Of a stretch of 64,000 nucleotides of DNA, positions 12,377-23,400 are shown piece after piece. The stretch covers positions 94,501-158,500 of the forward strand of contig JAWDGP010002101.1 in assembly GCA_033675545.1 (NCBI GenBank), written 5' to 3'. The notes below the pieces were generated by a model. The model saw nothing but the letters and a program-made list of their open reading frames with translations. It had not been told where the DNA came from and did no database searches. Origin of the DNA: Elysia crispata (taxonomy: Eukaryota; Mollusca; Gastropoda; Plakobranchidae). Positions within the stretch are counted from its first letter, which is position 1, and each line of letters opens with the position of its first letter. The translations under genes were made by a program, and so were the position numbers.

Positions 12377-13353
12377 TGTGGACCAATATGTCCTGTGAGC
12401 TGCACATTTATGTACTACCTCACTTATATCGAGGTGTTATATCATTTTTAACTCATTATTTACATACCGGTATTAACTATCGTCTTATTTTCAATTACAT
12501 CCAGCATATTCCGGCAAGCATAAATAAATGCCATATCATGATGTTTTATAAGAAACTGTGAGTTTGGCATTTATGTCACTTCTCCTTTGTACCTAGATAT
12601 ACTATATACTAGGATAATACATCGGCACATGACAGGCTTCTACGGCATTTTACACATAATGTTTGTATTGCTGGTGGCATGTGCACTTATACATACACAC
12701 GTGTAAGCCGAAGATTATAAATTTATACCAGTCTACTTGAATATTAATCTGTTTGCAATTTAATGCTTATGAACCATGATGCTCAGTATCTGATCTTCAG
12801 TACTGAACTTTTCATTTCCTTTTTCGTTCAATATGAACGCATCATTTTATTATCATCGTATCATGATGACTTTTTATATAAATATATTCTTATATCTTCT
12901 GATATAATTATCTGATAGGTTATATTGCAATCTTAACATCTCAACGACATGTGATTCTGGATTCGATTACAACGTAATTATTTGTAACGAATTTTTTCAC
13001 ACGATGTGGACTGGCACATTGCCCTGACAGTATAAGTTGTGTTAACTATTATGTCTTTGAAGTATCAAGTGACTTCATGAATATTAAGTGGGTCCGTAGA
13101 ATGGAAAGGTAAACGATACTTACCAAGTTGAAGTTTGCTGTATATTCTACGGACCCACTAATATTCATCGAGGTCAATTGCCCTCCCTTATCTATTTTGA
13201 TTGCACTTTTCCGTACGTGTTTGTGTGTAATGATATGTAAGCATCATAGACCACATTAGTATCATAATAGTTAACAGCTTTAAAGTTTGAGCCTCCACGG
13301 GCGTGGTCAGCATATCTCAATTGACCTCGATGAATATTAGTGAGTCCGTAGAA
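12372..13353. repeat. Right inverted arm of the DIRS foldback
   Basis: Inverted copy of the left arm, joined to the RT reading frame at about 12372 where the RT coding sequence stops abruptly. It includes CATTTACATACCGGTATTAA, GGCATTTATGTCAC and CTACGGCATTTTACACATAA landmarks also found at the 3' side of the plus-strand DIRS element. Confidence 0.85.
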
Positions 13354-13455
13354 TATACAGCAAACTTCAACTTGGTAAGTATCGTTTACCTTTCCATTAT
13401 CAGGTCAGCTGGGGACAGGTCCGTCACGGCCGGCCGATAAATTGTACGTGAGGTG

Positions 13456-13525
13456 TAGAATATACAGCAAACTTCAACTTGGTAACTATCGTTTACTCTT
13501 CCATTCTACCGTCCCACGGAGGAAA
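13456..13525 (+). repeat. DIRS terminal-repeat-like sequence, candidate 5' end
   Basis: GTAGAATATACAGCAAACTT followed by CAACTTGGTAACTATCG matches the motif that ends the foldback (to about 13395) and the plus-strand element (about 29970-30021). It precedes the leader and gag, so it may be the 5' terminal repeat of the plus-strand DIRS-like element. The orientation relationship between the two ends is not resolved. Confidence 0.45.
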
Positions 13526-13617
13526 CTCAATATATGTACCAACATATTTGTTTCAGGTGTCCAGCTTAGTGGGTCCATTTGCAGTGGGCGCGGACCCTCA
13601 CAGACGCAGGCAGATGA

Positions 13618-13618
<1 letters not shown>

Positions 13619-13703
<85 letters not shown>
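13619..13703. repeat. (GA)n microsatellite
   Basis: About 85 bp of GA dinucleotides with one interruption near the end. With the (CT)n tract 65 bp downstream it forms a long inverted repeat that could fold into a hairpin. Confidence 0.95.
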
Positions 13704-13708
<5 letters not shown>

Positions 13709-13768
13709 TAAGGTCAATCGGTTGGCACTTTGTCTTCGGTTTCTATTCTGTTTATTTTTCTGAAAATA

Positions 13769-13869
<101 letters not shown>

Positions 13870-13969
13870 GGGTATAAAGTGAGAAAGAATTGCATGCAAC
13901 CTTATAAACCTGAAAACTATAATATTTGTTTCGAACACTTGATATGTGTTTCGAAATTAAAAAAAAAAA

Positions 13970-14690
13970 AAAAGCAACTTAATCAGTTGCTTAAACTGCT
14001 TCCGAATGCTACAGTTTCTGTGCTTCGGACATTTAAAAAAAAATGCATATCCGAATGTGTATGTACTTCGGATACAAAGTTGCAATTCAATCAGTTGTTT
14101 AAACTGCTTCCGAATGCTACAGTTTAAGTGCTTCGGATACAAAACATGCAACTAAATCAGTTTTCTAAGCTGCTTCCGAATGCTACTGTTTATGTGCTTC
14201 GGATACGAATACATGCAACTACATCAGTTTTTTAAACTGCTTCCGAATGCAACAGTTTATGTGCTTCGGATAAGAATATGCAACTAAATCAATTTTTTAA
14301 ACTGCTTCCGAATGCTAGAGTTTATATGCTTCGGATAAGAAACATGCAATTCAATCAGCTTTTTAAAACTGCTTTCGAATGCTACAATTCATGTGCTTCG
14401 AATAAGAAACATGCAACAAAAACAGTTTTTTAAACTGCTTCCGAATGCTACAGCTTATGTGTTTCGGAAAACAACAGCAACAAAAAAAAAAAAACCGTGC
14501 ATTTTCATGCGTTGTTTACCTTACTTCCGCAAGTTACGGCCTAGGCGCTTCGGTTTAAACATCTAATTCAATCTGTTGTTTCAACTGATCTTGAATGCTC
14601 CAGATTATGTGCATCGGATAAAGGATGTCATTCAGCAATGAAATAGACTGCCTCTAAATGCTAAAGCTTATTTGCTTCGATAAATTCTTA
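13970..14690. repeat. About 66-bp minisatellite with internal hairpin
   Basis: Roughly ten degenerate units. The core TCCGAATG recurs at 14001, 14108, 14175, 14242, 14307, 14375 (one change) and 14440, mostly 65-68 bp apart, then decays further downstream. Each unit reads approximately TTTAAACTGCTTCCGAATGC, then ACAGTTTATGTGCTTCGGAT. TTCCGAA and TTCGGA are near complementary, so each monomer could form a small stem-loop. The array sits upstream of gag, in the leader position. Confidence 0.9.
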
Positions 14691-15110
14691 AAGCCAAATT
14701 GCTCGTCGATGCCTCATCTTTTCTGCTTCTTTTACGAATGAAATCGTAACATATTAAGCAATTCTGTATGATGCAGCATTTAAACATGGCAAAAGCTACA
14801 GCTTATGTATTTCGCAAAAATCTTGATTGATTGCCAAAAGTTTCGAGAACACCTTTTCATTCTAATTTTACGAGATGGAGATTTTACGAAAATGGGCCGA
14901 CCGTCATCACTAATAGTCCCGGATTAACAATTTCTATGTTATCGCGTCTAAATAATACTACAAAGATGTCTCTTAGTTCGGAGGTTGATGGAGTGAGAAG
15001 TACGTTATATTTATGTTGTCATAAGAGCATGGATCAAGAGTTATGAATACTCTTTATGTCCTCTTCGGTACATACTTCTCTTTACTTTATGCATTTGTTC
15101 TGTTTTATTA
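14691..15110 (+). other. DIRS leader and possible upstream exon
   Basis: Between the minisatellite and gag. A short open stretch with ATG at about 14966 (MSLSSEVDGVRS) ends near 15001, and the gag frame resumes after CATTACCAG at about 15135. This may mean a spliced gag 5' end, but the donor there is not canonical and I could not confirm it. Confidence 0.3.
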
Positions 15111-16241
15111 TTGCTAATCTTATTGTCATTACCAGTTGAGATTTCTGTTCTTTACAAGGCGGAGCTCCATCAGGAACCGCAAAATATCAAGGAACAGTTG
15201 TCCCTTGTAACGAAAATGTTACCTGTGGTCGCAGAATTAAAAGAAGCATTTGATGCCTATAAAGACTGTGACCAAGGGGACGCAGACACAGACCAAGGGC
15301 TTATGCCTCTTGATTCTCCACAAAACGCATCCCAAGAGACTACAGAAGTCGACGAGCCCCAACATTCCTGTCCTTTACCTCATCTTCCGACATCTGACGA
15401 CACGTGTCCCCAGGCGGGACCGTCGGGGTCTCAATCAGGAATGTTGAACTCTAACTCATCCGGAGACACCCCTGTTTCCAATAGCATCTTTGCCCTGCAA
15501 CACCTGACAGGTGTAATCAAGGTGGGTCAGGTTGAAATCAATACTGATGTGGCAGACAGCATCAAGAAGGTTCTGACCCACGGACTTGATCAGGAAATGA
15601 AAAGCAAATTAAACGCTGAGGTTAAATTTCCCTCCAATTGTGAGAGGATGGGTGTGCTAGAATGCAACCCGGAGATTTATCAACAAGTTCCCTCAGCTGT
15701 CAGAGGGCATGACAAGGACTTGCAGCATGTGCAAAAAATTCTTCTGCAAGGCATCTCGGCCCTGGCACAGGCCTTGTCAAGAGGAGGGGACGGAAGCAGT
15801 ACTTTCCCCTCTACACAACAGCTACTGGCAGGTGCCCTAGCATTATGTGCCGATGCTTCGCACCAGCTGGACAAGAGCCGGCGGCGCGCCTTTCAACCGG
15901 CCATTCATGAGGACTTTAAGGCCCTCTGCACGGACAATTACCCCGTAGAAGGTCTTCTCTTTAGCAGGGACCTTGGAGACAAAATAAAAAATTTAGGCAA
16001 CACCAACTGCATCTCGAAATCTCTCGGCAAGAACACGTCGACACAGGTTCGCCCAAAACGGTCGTTCCCTTTTTTAGGTCGAGGCCGTCCAAGGCAATAC
16101 GACTGGTCGTCGCGAGAGGGTCAGAACTATCCCGCCCATCGGAATCAGGAGAGTTTCCAGCCTTATCAGAGCAGGGGCCGGGGAAGACGGCAGCAACAAT
16201 GGCCGAGCCCAATTTACACGAAGGGTCAAGGGAAGAATTAA
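15111..16241 (+). CDS. DIRS-like gag-type protein, ORF1
   Basis: An uninterrupted frame of 376 codons, the only long intact ORF in the window that is not low complexity. It has no retroviral zinc knuckle. The N-terminal part has heptad-like residues (KEQLSLVTKMLPVVAELKEA, about residues 30-50), then an acidic and Pro/Ser-rich linker (55-120), a globular middle (120-290), and a basic tail rich in Arg, Gly and Gln (FLGRGRPRQ, SRGRGRRQQQ, 320-376) suited to RNA binding. Position, tail and the overlapping pol frame identify it as DIRS ORF1. The first ATG may not be the true start: the upstream CATTACCAG could be a splice acceptor. The C-terminus overlaps pol by 43 bp. Confidence 0.75.
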   Translation: MLILLSLPVEISVLYKAELHQEPQNIKEQLSLVTKMLPVVAELKEAFDAYKDCDQGDADTDQGLMPLDSPQNASQETTEVDEPQHSCPLPHLPTSDDTCPQAGPSGSQSGMLNSNSSGDTPVSNSIFALQHLTGVIKVGQVEINTDVADSIKKVLTHGLDQEMKSKLNAEVKFPSNCERMGVLECNPEIYQQVPSAVRGHDKDLQHVQKILLQGISALAQALSRGGDGSSTFPSTQQLLAGALALCADASHQLDKSRRRAFQPAIHEDFKALCTDNYPVEGLLFSRDLGDKIKNLGNTNCISKSLGKNTSTQVRPKRSFPFLGRGRPRQYDWSSREGQNYPAHRNQESFQPYQSRGRGRRQQQWPSPIYTKGQGKN

Positions 16242-16297
16242 GACATGTAAGAACTAGGCACTGTGCAGAAATTTGGGCTAATTTAACTAGTGACCAG
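16199..16297 (+). pseudogene. DIRS-like pol, 5' piece
   Basis: The pol frame opens with an ATG at 16199, overlapping the end of gag in another frame, and runs 33 codons (MAEPNLHEGS to LTSDQ) before the 4.3-kb TIR element interrupts it. Skipping that element and one copy of the CAG duplication continues the frame as NIFQAISGYKI at 20598, without a frame change. This joins the start and the RT domain of one gene. Confidence 0.8.
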
Positions 16298-17884
16298 TGG
16301 CCGTGCGCATGAAAAGGTCCCAAAACCAAGTTCCCGCTTAACTTAGCACATGTACCCAAGTTGGGCCCTTACTCACGATGGGAGCTGCGCATGAAATGTT
16401 CCCAAGCTCTTGGGCACTTGCTGTGCGTCCCAAAATTTGGGCGGTCGATGGGGTTGGCCCAAGATCTGTATTTGCGGCCCAACAATGGCGGACATTATCA
16501 ACGAAATTTATCGGTGACCGAGAGAAATACGATTCCGAATTTTTCGACATAATACCAACCACTTTGATGTCTATAACGATGATGAATTACATGCAAGGTA
16601 CAGATTTCGAAGTCAAGAACTTTCTGGATAGCGGTGGAGATAAGCTGTGATTTGCAGCTAGCCAATCGCAACGGTAACCTGCTCTGATGTATTCAGGTGA
16701 AACTAGATTTAGACTGAATCGGGATTAAAAACTTGAATATAAATTGCAATTTGCATTGAACTTACTACCAATCTAGTTAAGAAATAAAACTAAAAATTAA
16801 GGTCTTAATCTAGATTTAGATTCAGTAAAACGGATCTTTATCCCATTGGAAATACAATTATAAATAGATTATATTTATATTAGCTCTACATGTCGTTGAA
16901 AAACAAGCATGCCGTACTTATATAGACGGCTAAGAGGCCCTTTACAAAGCAATCTAAGTAAAAAATTAGGTCTAGTCTGGCTAAAACATGAAAAGCGGGC
17001 CAAAATATTTGGATCTTTCATCGTCATTTTTTATTTTTTATTTCTTAGATCTAAACCTAGAGCTTTAGTGCTGGGAAGCTATATTATATTATTAATTTTT
17101 GAAAATCTTCACCTAGAAATTTTTTTGTAATTGTGGCGGTTTTCTCTTATTTTATCGATCACCGAAGTCTAAATTTTGATTAAGTGACCCAGCGACTGAA
17201 AAAGGCCGGTAGTATAGACCTTGATTATTGCTGGATGCTCGCGACCTAATGTTTTTCAGATGAGCTACGATGCATAAAGTTCCTACATATTATTAGTTAA
17301 AGGACTATAAGTACAGTTGCACTTGATAATAACTTTTTAAGTATCAATGACGCATGGCTTGCTCTCTTTTCAATCAAGGAATAAAGTAAAAGAGGTGGAT
17401 AGGTATATATCTATTTACAATAACATAAGGGTTTCACAGTGAATGAAGTGGCATTTTTTATCAAAAGATTTGTGTGTGTAATTCAATAGTCACTTTGAAC
17501 TGTATACGTTCGATATTTTGAAGCTAATGACATAATTATGTAGACGATCCAGTAATGACCTTATACATTTATCATGTTTTTTACAGGTCCTTGCGGCTCT
17601 CCTTTTTTTAACAAACGACGGAAGCTCTCAATTCACGAGGTATACTTTCAAAGTACACAGATCTACCATCGGTAGAAGAATAAGCCGGGTGTCAAGGCCT
17701 CTCAGCCGATGACAACAGCGAATCAGCGAAAAAAATTATGTTTCACGCCATGTCTGGGTTCATGAGAAATTTTATGTGTTACCACTAACAAATAAAAAAT
17801 GAAATTGAGTGGTTCATAAACTTGATAATTTCCGTTGTAGTAGCTGTAGTTGTAGTGGTAATAGAAATGATGGTAGTTGTAGTA

Positions 17885-17896
17885 GTAGTAGTACCG

Positions 17897-17954
<58 letters not shown>

Positions 17955-17993
17955 CAGCAGTAGCAGTAGAAGTAGATGTTATATATATATATG

Positions 17994-18070
<77 letters not shown>
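17885..18070. repeat. (TAG)n then (TA)n microsatellites
   Basis: (TAG)n at about 17885-17970 followed by (TA)n at about 17980-18070, within the 4.3-kb TIR element. Long open frames here are only low-complexity translations (poly-Val, poly-Ser, Ile-Tyr). Confidence 0.95.
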
Positions 18071-18073
<3 letters not shown>

Positions 18074-18395
18074 CATTAATAATTTTTACAAAACAAAAAA
18101 TATTGAATTCAATTTCAATTACTGAGATGGACTTTTTTAACGTGTTGATTGTAATGAAACTGAAACATTCCATATTGAAGTGGTTTGAGTTTTCCAAAAT
18201 GTTACACCTAATAAATCTTATATGCAGTGATTATTCATGTTCTGTATTGATTATTTCCAAAATAAATTATTTAATTCAGTTTAACTTTTATGTGTTTATG
18301 ATTTCTCAAACAAGGTTTTTTTTTTTGTAATTTTTGTAATTTAAAATTGTTAACTTGCATTTAAAATGAACTCAAATTAGAAAAAAAAAAAGTAA

Positions 18396-18396
18396 A

Positions 18397-18477
<81 letters not shown>

Positions 18478-18620
18478 GATGATGATATTTATATTATAAA
18501 AGATGATGACAATGTCGATGAAGATGATAATGGTGGAGATGTGATGATGATGATGATGACGACGACGATGATGACGATGAATGACGATGATGATGATTTT
18601 GGTGGTGGTGGTGGTGGTGG
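18396..18620. repeat. (AAT)n and (GAT/GGT)n microsatellites
   Basis: (AAT)n at about 18396-18472, then an impure GAT/GAC-rich stretch and a short (GGT)n run ending near 18620. No gene. Confidence 0.9.
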
Positions 18621-19168
18621 TAATGGAGATGATATGCTCCATGACAAAACAGTAAAAGACAATGCATCTTCACGCTTTCTTCTTGTTCATCATACTGATT
18701 ACTTGTGTTGTTTCTCTTTTTAGTCCCGGAGTTATAAAGTTGTGTGGCTGTCTCTTTTTAGACCTGTTTCACACTATTTACAGAAACACACGAGTCCTTT
18801 TCGGATCTTTTATAATTACCAAGTTGTCTTCCAAGTGTGGTGTTTTTGCTTTGCTATTTGGATTTATTCTTGTTCTTAAATAATACAAAAAATGCCTTTG
18901 AATACCCTCAAAATTACTGCAAAAATTCAGCAAAACGCACAGATTTGCAACATCTTTCTTGTTTTTAATTTTTATTTATTTATTTTTTTTTTTTGGGGGG
19001 GAGAGAGGGGAGCCATACACCTAAATCCCTCTAGCGGGGGTGCCTGCTTTGCAGACATGTGCTCATGGCTTCGTCACTTCGATGATTGGACCCAAAAAGA
19101 ATTCTGAGCACCCCCCAATCTTTTTTTGTAACTCCTTGATCCAGTCCTGTAGTAATAATAATAATACA

Positions 19169-19340
19169 AAGAAGAAGAAGAAGAAGAAGAAGAAGAAGAA
19201 GAAGAAGAAGAAGAAGAAGAAGAAGAGAAGGAGGAAGAAAAAGAAGAAGAAGAAGAAGAAGAAGAAGAAGAAGAAGAAGAAGAAGAAGAAGAAGAAGAAG
19301 AAGAAGAAGAAGAAGAAGAAGAAGAAGAAGAAGAAGAGAA
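19169..19340. repeat. (GAA)n microsatellite
   Basis: About 170 bp of GAA with a short GAGAAGGAGG interruption at 19225. Long homopurine/homopyrimidine tracts of this kind can form triplex DNA. The poly-Lys and poly-Phe or poly-Leu frames over it are artefacts. Confidence 0.95.
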
Positions 19341-20594
19341 AGAACAAGAACAAAAATAAGACAAAGAAGAAGAGAAAGAAACAATGATGATGATGATAAC
19401 GATGATGATTATAATGTTCTAGTATAAATGATTCTTTTGCATATAATTCAACACATAGCCTCTAATGACTAAGTGGTCACTTGGTCACACAGGACTACTA
19501 GTACTCCGAAGCTCACTGTGTAATGCTCCATTTGATTAACTCATTATGTTGTAAATATATTATTGTGCTGGGGCCTGGAAACTGAATCTTAGTATTATTC
19601 AAGTTAATGTCAAATATATTTGGCAGACCAATAATTAAGAATTTTAATAGAACTGATTCTTTCCTTATCTTGACCAATGATATTTAGAATTTACAACTTT
19701 TAAATCTATAATTTACAATGTAGATCAAGTATAGATCACGTCATAAAGATTGTTAACAATTCTTACCATTATTATCGTAGACTAGAGCTCAAACAGAGGG
19801 TCTACCTATGCTTTTAAGTCAACGCAATGATAAGGCTTTTTCATTTGTGGGTCCATTTTATCAAAGTCTTAAACCTCTATGATGATTGGTTTAATCACAA
19901 ACAGGTGATTTTCAAGATATAAAGGTTACATGTTAAATTCTGGAGTTGCGTTTTGCTTACGGTAGCACACGTCACGTAGATCTAGATCTACTATTTGTTT
20001 ACTTAGATCTAGTTATAAAAATGAGCTTATTCTTGCATAAAAGAGATCTAAATTTTAGGGAAAATTATAGGAATTAGTTTGATTTGAATTGCAGTACGAT
20101 TTCTAGATCTACGGAAGAGTTCTGTCTCTAGACACAAAATAACATAAACTGAGAATAGATTTCAAACTAGATGTAGATCTAGCTACAGTTTTTACTCATT
20201 TTTTTAATAATATTATTTTCCCAATATCGGCTTTTCATTTACATTATGACACTGTTTTAAGCCTTGATTGATGATTTTCTTTATTTCAAGAAAATTCTTC
20301 AATATGCCCGGAAATTTCAAGATGAGTGAAGTAAAAATCTGTCCTAGCCATGATTTGCCACGACTTTTTATTCTACAAGCAATAACAATGATAGGTGCTC
20401 ATCGGAACATCGTGGTGTTACTAAAAATAAGTGTGTTTGTTTACATTTTCTTCGTCCCAGCTGGGCACTTGTCAGGGACAATTTCATGCGCCGCGTCCAG
20501 TCCCAAATCTTGGGTAGATCTTAGTTGGGACCGCCCAAGCCAAAATAGAGCTTGGGCGCCGCCTAACTTTGGGACCTTTTCATGCGCACGGCCA

Positions 20595-21961
20595 CAGAAT
20601 ATCTTTCAGGCTATCAGTGGTTACAAAATTGAATGCTTTGCGCACCCAGAGCAAAAATTTCGGCCCAGGGAGTTTAATTTAAATTCAGAAGAAACTGAGG
20701 CTATGGGGAAAATCATAATAGATTTAGAAGAGAGGGGCATCATTAAGAAATGCGCACCGGAAGTTGGAGATTTTCTTAACACCGTTTTTCTGAGGGAGAA
20801 GAGAACTTCAGTCCCCGACGATAGGAAGTTTAATATGATTCTTAATGTCAAGGAACTCAACAAATACGTTCTATCTAGTCATTTTAAGATGGAAACTCTT
20901 GATACATGTCTTCAGATGATGCAGAACAACTGGTATATGGCTAGTTTCGATCTCAAAGATGCTTATTTTACGATTCTTATGCATGAACATAGCCAAAGTA
21001 CCTTAAGTTTCAAATTCACAAAACCACTTACACTTTCCTCGCTTCACCGCAAGGTTTCAAAGATTCACCAAGGATTTTCACCAAGATTATGAAACCTGTC
21101 TTGGCTCATTTGAGGTTACAAGACATACATATTAGCATCTATATTGATGATATATACATTCAGGGCGCCTCCTTTGACACATGCACAGAACATGTCCAGT
21201 ACACTAGATCGCTCATTCAATCTTTAGGCTTCACATTTTCAGAGAAATCATCATCTATTCCAAGTCAAACTTTACATCACTTGGGATTTGTATTAGACTC
21301 CAGAGCCATGATGGTGTCATAAGGCGAAGCGAAGAAGAACAAACTGGCGAGCCTCATCAATGAGATGCTCATTAAAACGACGTGCTCTATTCGTCAACTG
21401 GCAAGATAAATTGGCTCACTGATAACTACCTTTCCAGCAGTTCCTTATGAAGTTATTTTATAGAGATATGGAAACGACGAAAACACAAGCCCTAAAACAT
21501 CAGTTTATAAATTTGATAAATTAGTCACTCTAACACCAGAATGTAAGACTGAAATGAGATGGTGGCTCACAGTGGGACTCAACTCCACCAAACTAGAAAG
21601 CATGCCTAACCCTCATGTTTCCTTGACCACAGATTTCTCCACATTGGGATGGGGGGCACACCTAGACAATTCAGACACTAGTCAGGGTTTTTGGTCCCAC
21701 AGGAACCAAAAATTGCACATCAATGCTTTAGAACTAAAAGCAGTTCTCATGGGACTGCAAAGCCTTTGTAGCCAGTTTTATAACTGTCACATTCTTGTTC
21801 ACATTGAAAACACTACGGCAGTTTCTTACATAAACAACATGGGTGGTACTCATTCTCGTCTGTGCAGCACGACAACTAGAGATGTCATTCTGTGGGCTAA
21901 GGAGCGCCACATTTGGCTTACAGCGACTCATATAGTGGGCAATATTATCACGCCAGATTAA
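20595..21961 (+). pseudogene. DIRS-like pol, reverse transcriptase and RNase H
   Basis: RT and RNase H of a DIRS-group element. RT runs from KIIIDLEERGIIKKC through SFDLKDAYFTI (first catalytic Asp) and SIYIDDIYIQG (the YIDD box), then GFVLDSRAMM. RNase H follows with TTDFSTLGWGAHL, INALELKAVLMGLQ and NTTAVSYINNMGG; the third acidic position is Glu (HIENTT) where Asp is usual. The frame shifts near 21025, between the LKDAY and YIDD motifs, and stops occur near 21320, 21407 and 21461. It is a pseudogene, but domain order and motifs are clear. Confidence 0.9.
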
Positions 21962-21964
21962 TGA

Positions 21965-22500
21965 CAATCTAGAATGGACCTTAACTCAAGAGGCTTTTGA
22001 CCTGTTATGCGCAGATACAAACATAAGAACCCCTTCTATTGATCTTTTTGCCTCTTGCTTTAATAATAAATTGCCCAATTATGTGTCCCTTTACCCAGAT
22101 GCTGCAGCAAAGTTTATTAATGCCTTTACTTTAAGGTCGGAAGGATTTGTTTACTTATTTCCTCCCTTTAACCTGATAGGTCGGGTCCTAGCTAAAATGA
22201 GACATGACAAAATACATAAAGCACTCATTGTAATCCCCAAGTGGGGAACCCAGTCATGGTATCCAACCCTTCAGACCATGTTAATCGGGCCGGCTATCAT
22301 GTTAAACTCTTCTCTTTTTTCTTTGGTTCACCCCAGGAAACCGACCGAGCGACACTCGATAGCGGACAGGCTGAACTTGATGGCTTGTCTCATTTCAGGC
22401 AGAGATTAGCCCAAGATGGCGTAGACCAAAAGGTGTTAAACACCATCATGCAAGCCTGGCGAAAGTCTACACACAAACAAAATAAAAGTTATTTTAAAAA
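21965..22500 (+). pseudogene. DIRS-like pol, methyltransferase-like domain and linker
   Basis: Follows RNase H after a frame change at about 21960. DNLEWTLTQEAFDLL leads into SIDLFASCFNNKLPNYVSLY, then LFPPFNLIGRVLAKM and IVIPKWGTQSWYPTL. This is the conserved block between RNase H and recombinase in DIRS elements, described in that group as related to DAM-like N6-adenine methyltransferases; FPPF would correspond to the DPPY-type motif. A further frame change near 22400 precedes a linker (QRLAQDGVDQKVL). Broken, and no activity is expected. Confidence 0.75.
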
Positions 22501-22563
22501 AATATATATATAACCTTTTGTCATGCTACGAACAGGGACCCACAATCAGGAGACACAAAATTA

Positions 22564-23400
22564 TTGATGGAATTTCTGCAAGATATGATAGATAAAAGAT
22601 ACAGCTATAGTACTATCAATTCTGCCAAGGCAGCAGTGTCCCTAATAATTAACATTGACCAAAACAGTAGACGAGTATTGAAATTGTTCATGAAAGGTGC
22701 CTTTAATCAAAATCCCCCAATACTTAAATATAAAAGCATTTGGGATGTTTTGGTAGTACTGAAGTACATTAAATCCATGGGCAATAATGTCGATTTGCCT
22801 TTGCGTAGATTAAGTCTCAAACTGACCATGCTTATTGCCCTCACAACTGGGCAACGGGTGCAAACCATCGCATCGCTTCGTTTAACTTCTTTGTTCTTTA
22901 CCCAGGAAGGGGCATCTATTGTGCTAGATGACCTGTTAAAAACAACACCACCACTGAATAGAACGTTCAAATAAATTTACCCTCATAGCCAGAGAGGATA
23001 TTGTACGTAGTTCAGTGTCTTAGGGATTACTTGACGCGAACAGAAAATTGTCATCAGTCTGATAAAATATTAGAGAGTGTAATCTCTCCACATAAGGCGA
23101 TTAGTCCCGAGCCTATTAATAGATGGCTCAAACAGGTACTGTCAGAGGCAGGGATTGATACGGTCAAGTACTCCGCACACAGTACCCGGGCTGCTGCGAC
23201 CACAAAGGCTGGGGTTAAATTAGATGTTGCCAATATTTAGCTTCAGTTGGATGGAAGTCATCACATACTTTTGAACGTTTTTACCGCAAACCCAGGGAGA
23301 TGGGAATGCATAATGACACAACTGAGGTAGCAGACTCAGCTTGCTTTGCTGCAGCGGTTATGAGTAGGGATGATCATGGATAAACCTTGACCTTGATAGT
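22564..23400 (+). pseudogene. DIRS-like tyrosine recombinase
   Basis: The tyrosine recombinase replaces the DDE integrase in DIRS elements. The N-terminal SAM-like part is at 22564-22740 (EFLQDMIDKRYSYSTIN). The catalytic region shows TTGQRVQTIASL (first Arg), YSAHSTRAAATTKAG (His and second Arg), GWKSSHTFERFYRKP (Trp and nucleophile Tyr), then a short tail ending in MSRDDHG at about 23380. A stop at 22972 and a frame change at 23238 break it. All catalytic positions can still be found across the frames. Confidence 0.9.

Larger units (their letters stand above)
8801..13395 (-). mobile_element. DIRS-like foldback element with 1-kb inverted arms
   Basis: A decayed DIRS-type pol on the minus strand (10320-12376) sits between two inverted arms of about 1 kb: left 8801-9797 and right 12372-13353. 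The right side continues to the terminal motif ending near 13395. The arms are close to identical and match the 3' terminal region of the plus-strand DIRS-like element at 23.4-24.05 and 29.6-30.0 kb. In pol's orientation the left arm is its normal 3' end. The right arm is a second, inverted copy of that 3' end joined directly inside the RT domain, so gag and the RT N-terminus are gone. DIRS elements lack long target duplications and none is seen. Confidence 0.75.
16298..20594. mobile_element. 4297-bp TIR element with CAG duplication, candidate PIF/Harbinger-like
   Basis: The ends are inverted repeats: TGGCCGTGCGCATGAAAAGG at the left and its reverse complement at the right, continuing through TCCCAAA. 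They are flanked by CAG at 16295-16297 and at 20595-20597. Removing the element and one CAG restores the DIRS pol frame exactly, which proves both boundaries. Subterminal regions carry several copies of CCCAAG/CTTGGG and GCGCATGAAA in both orientations. Inside are large microsatellites and no recognisable transposase, so it is non-autonomous. A 3-bp duplication and GGCC-starting ends are compatible with PIF/Harbinger, but no protein supports this. Confidence 0.85.

Noticed and set aside
13970-14690. CRISPR-like repeat array
   Set aside because: Repeats are degenerate and contiguous without unique spacers, and the DNA is eukaryotic; it is a minisatellite.
15961-16359. 132-codon minus-strand frame
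   Set aside because: Antisense shadow of the gag C-terminus that crosses the TIR element boundary.
17809-18330. Long frames of poly-Ser, poly-Val and Ile-Tyr repeats
   Set aside because: Translations of (TAG)n and (TA)n microsatellites; the same is true at 24.9-25.4, 30.5-30.9, 37.4-37.6, 42.8-43.0 and 59.0-59.8 kb.
19031-19387. Poly-Lys, poly-Leu, poly-Phe and poly-Ser frames on both strands
   Set aside because: All six frames of a (GAA)n tract are open; no coding evidence.
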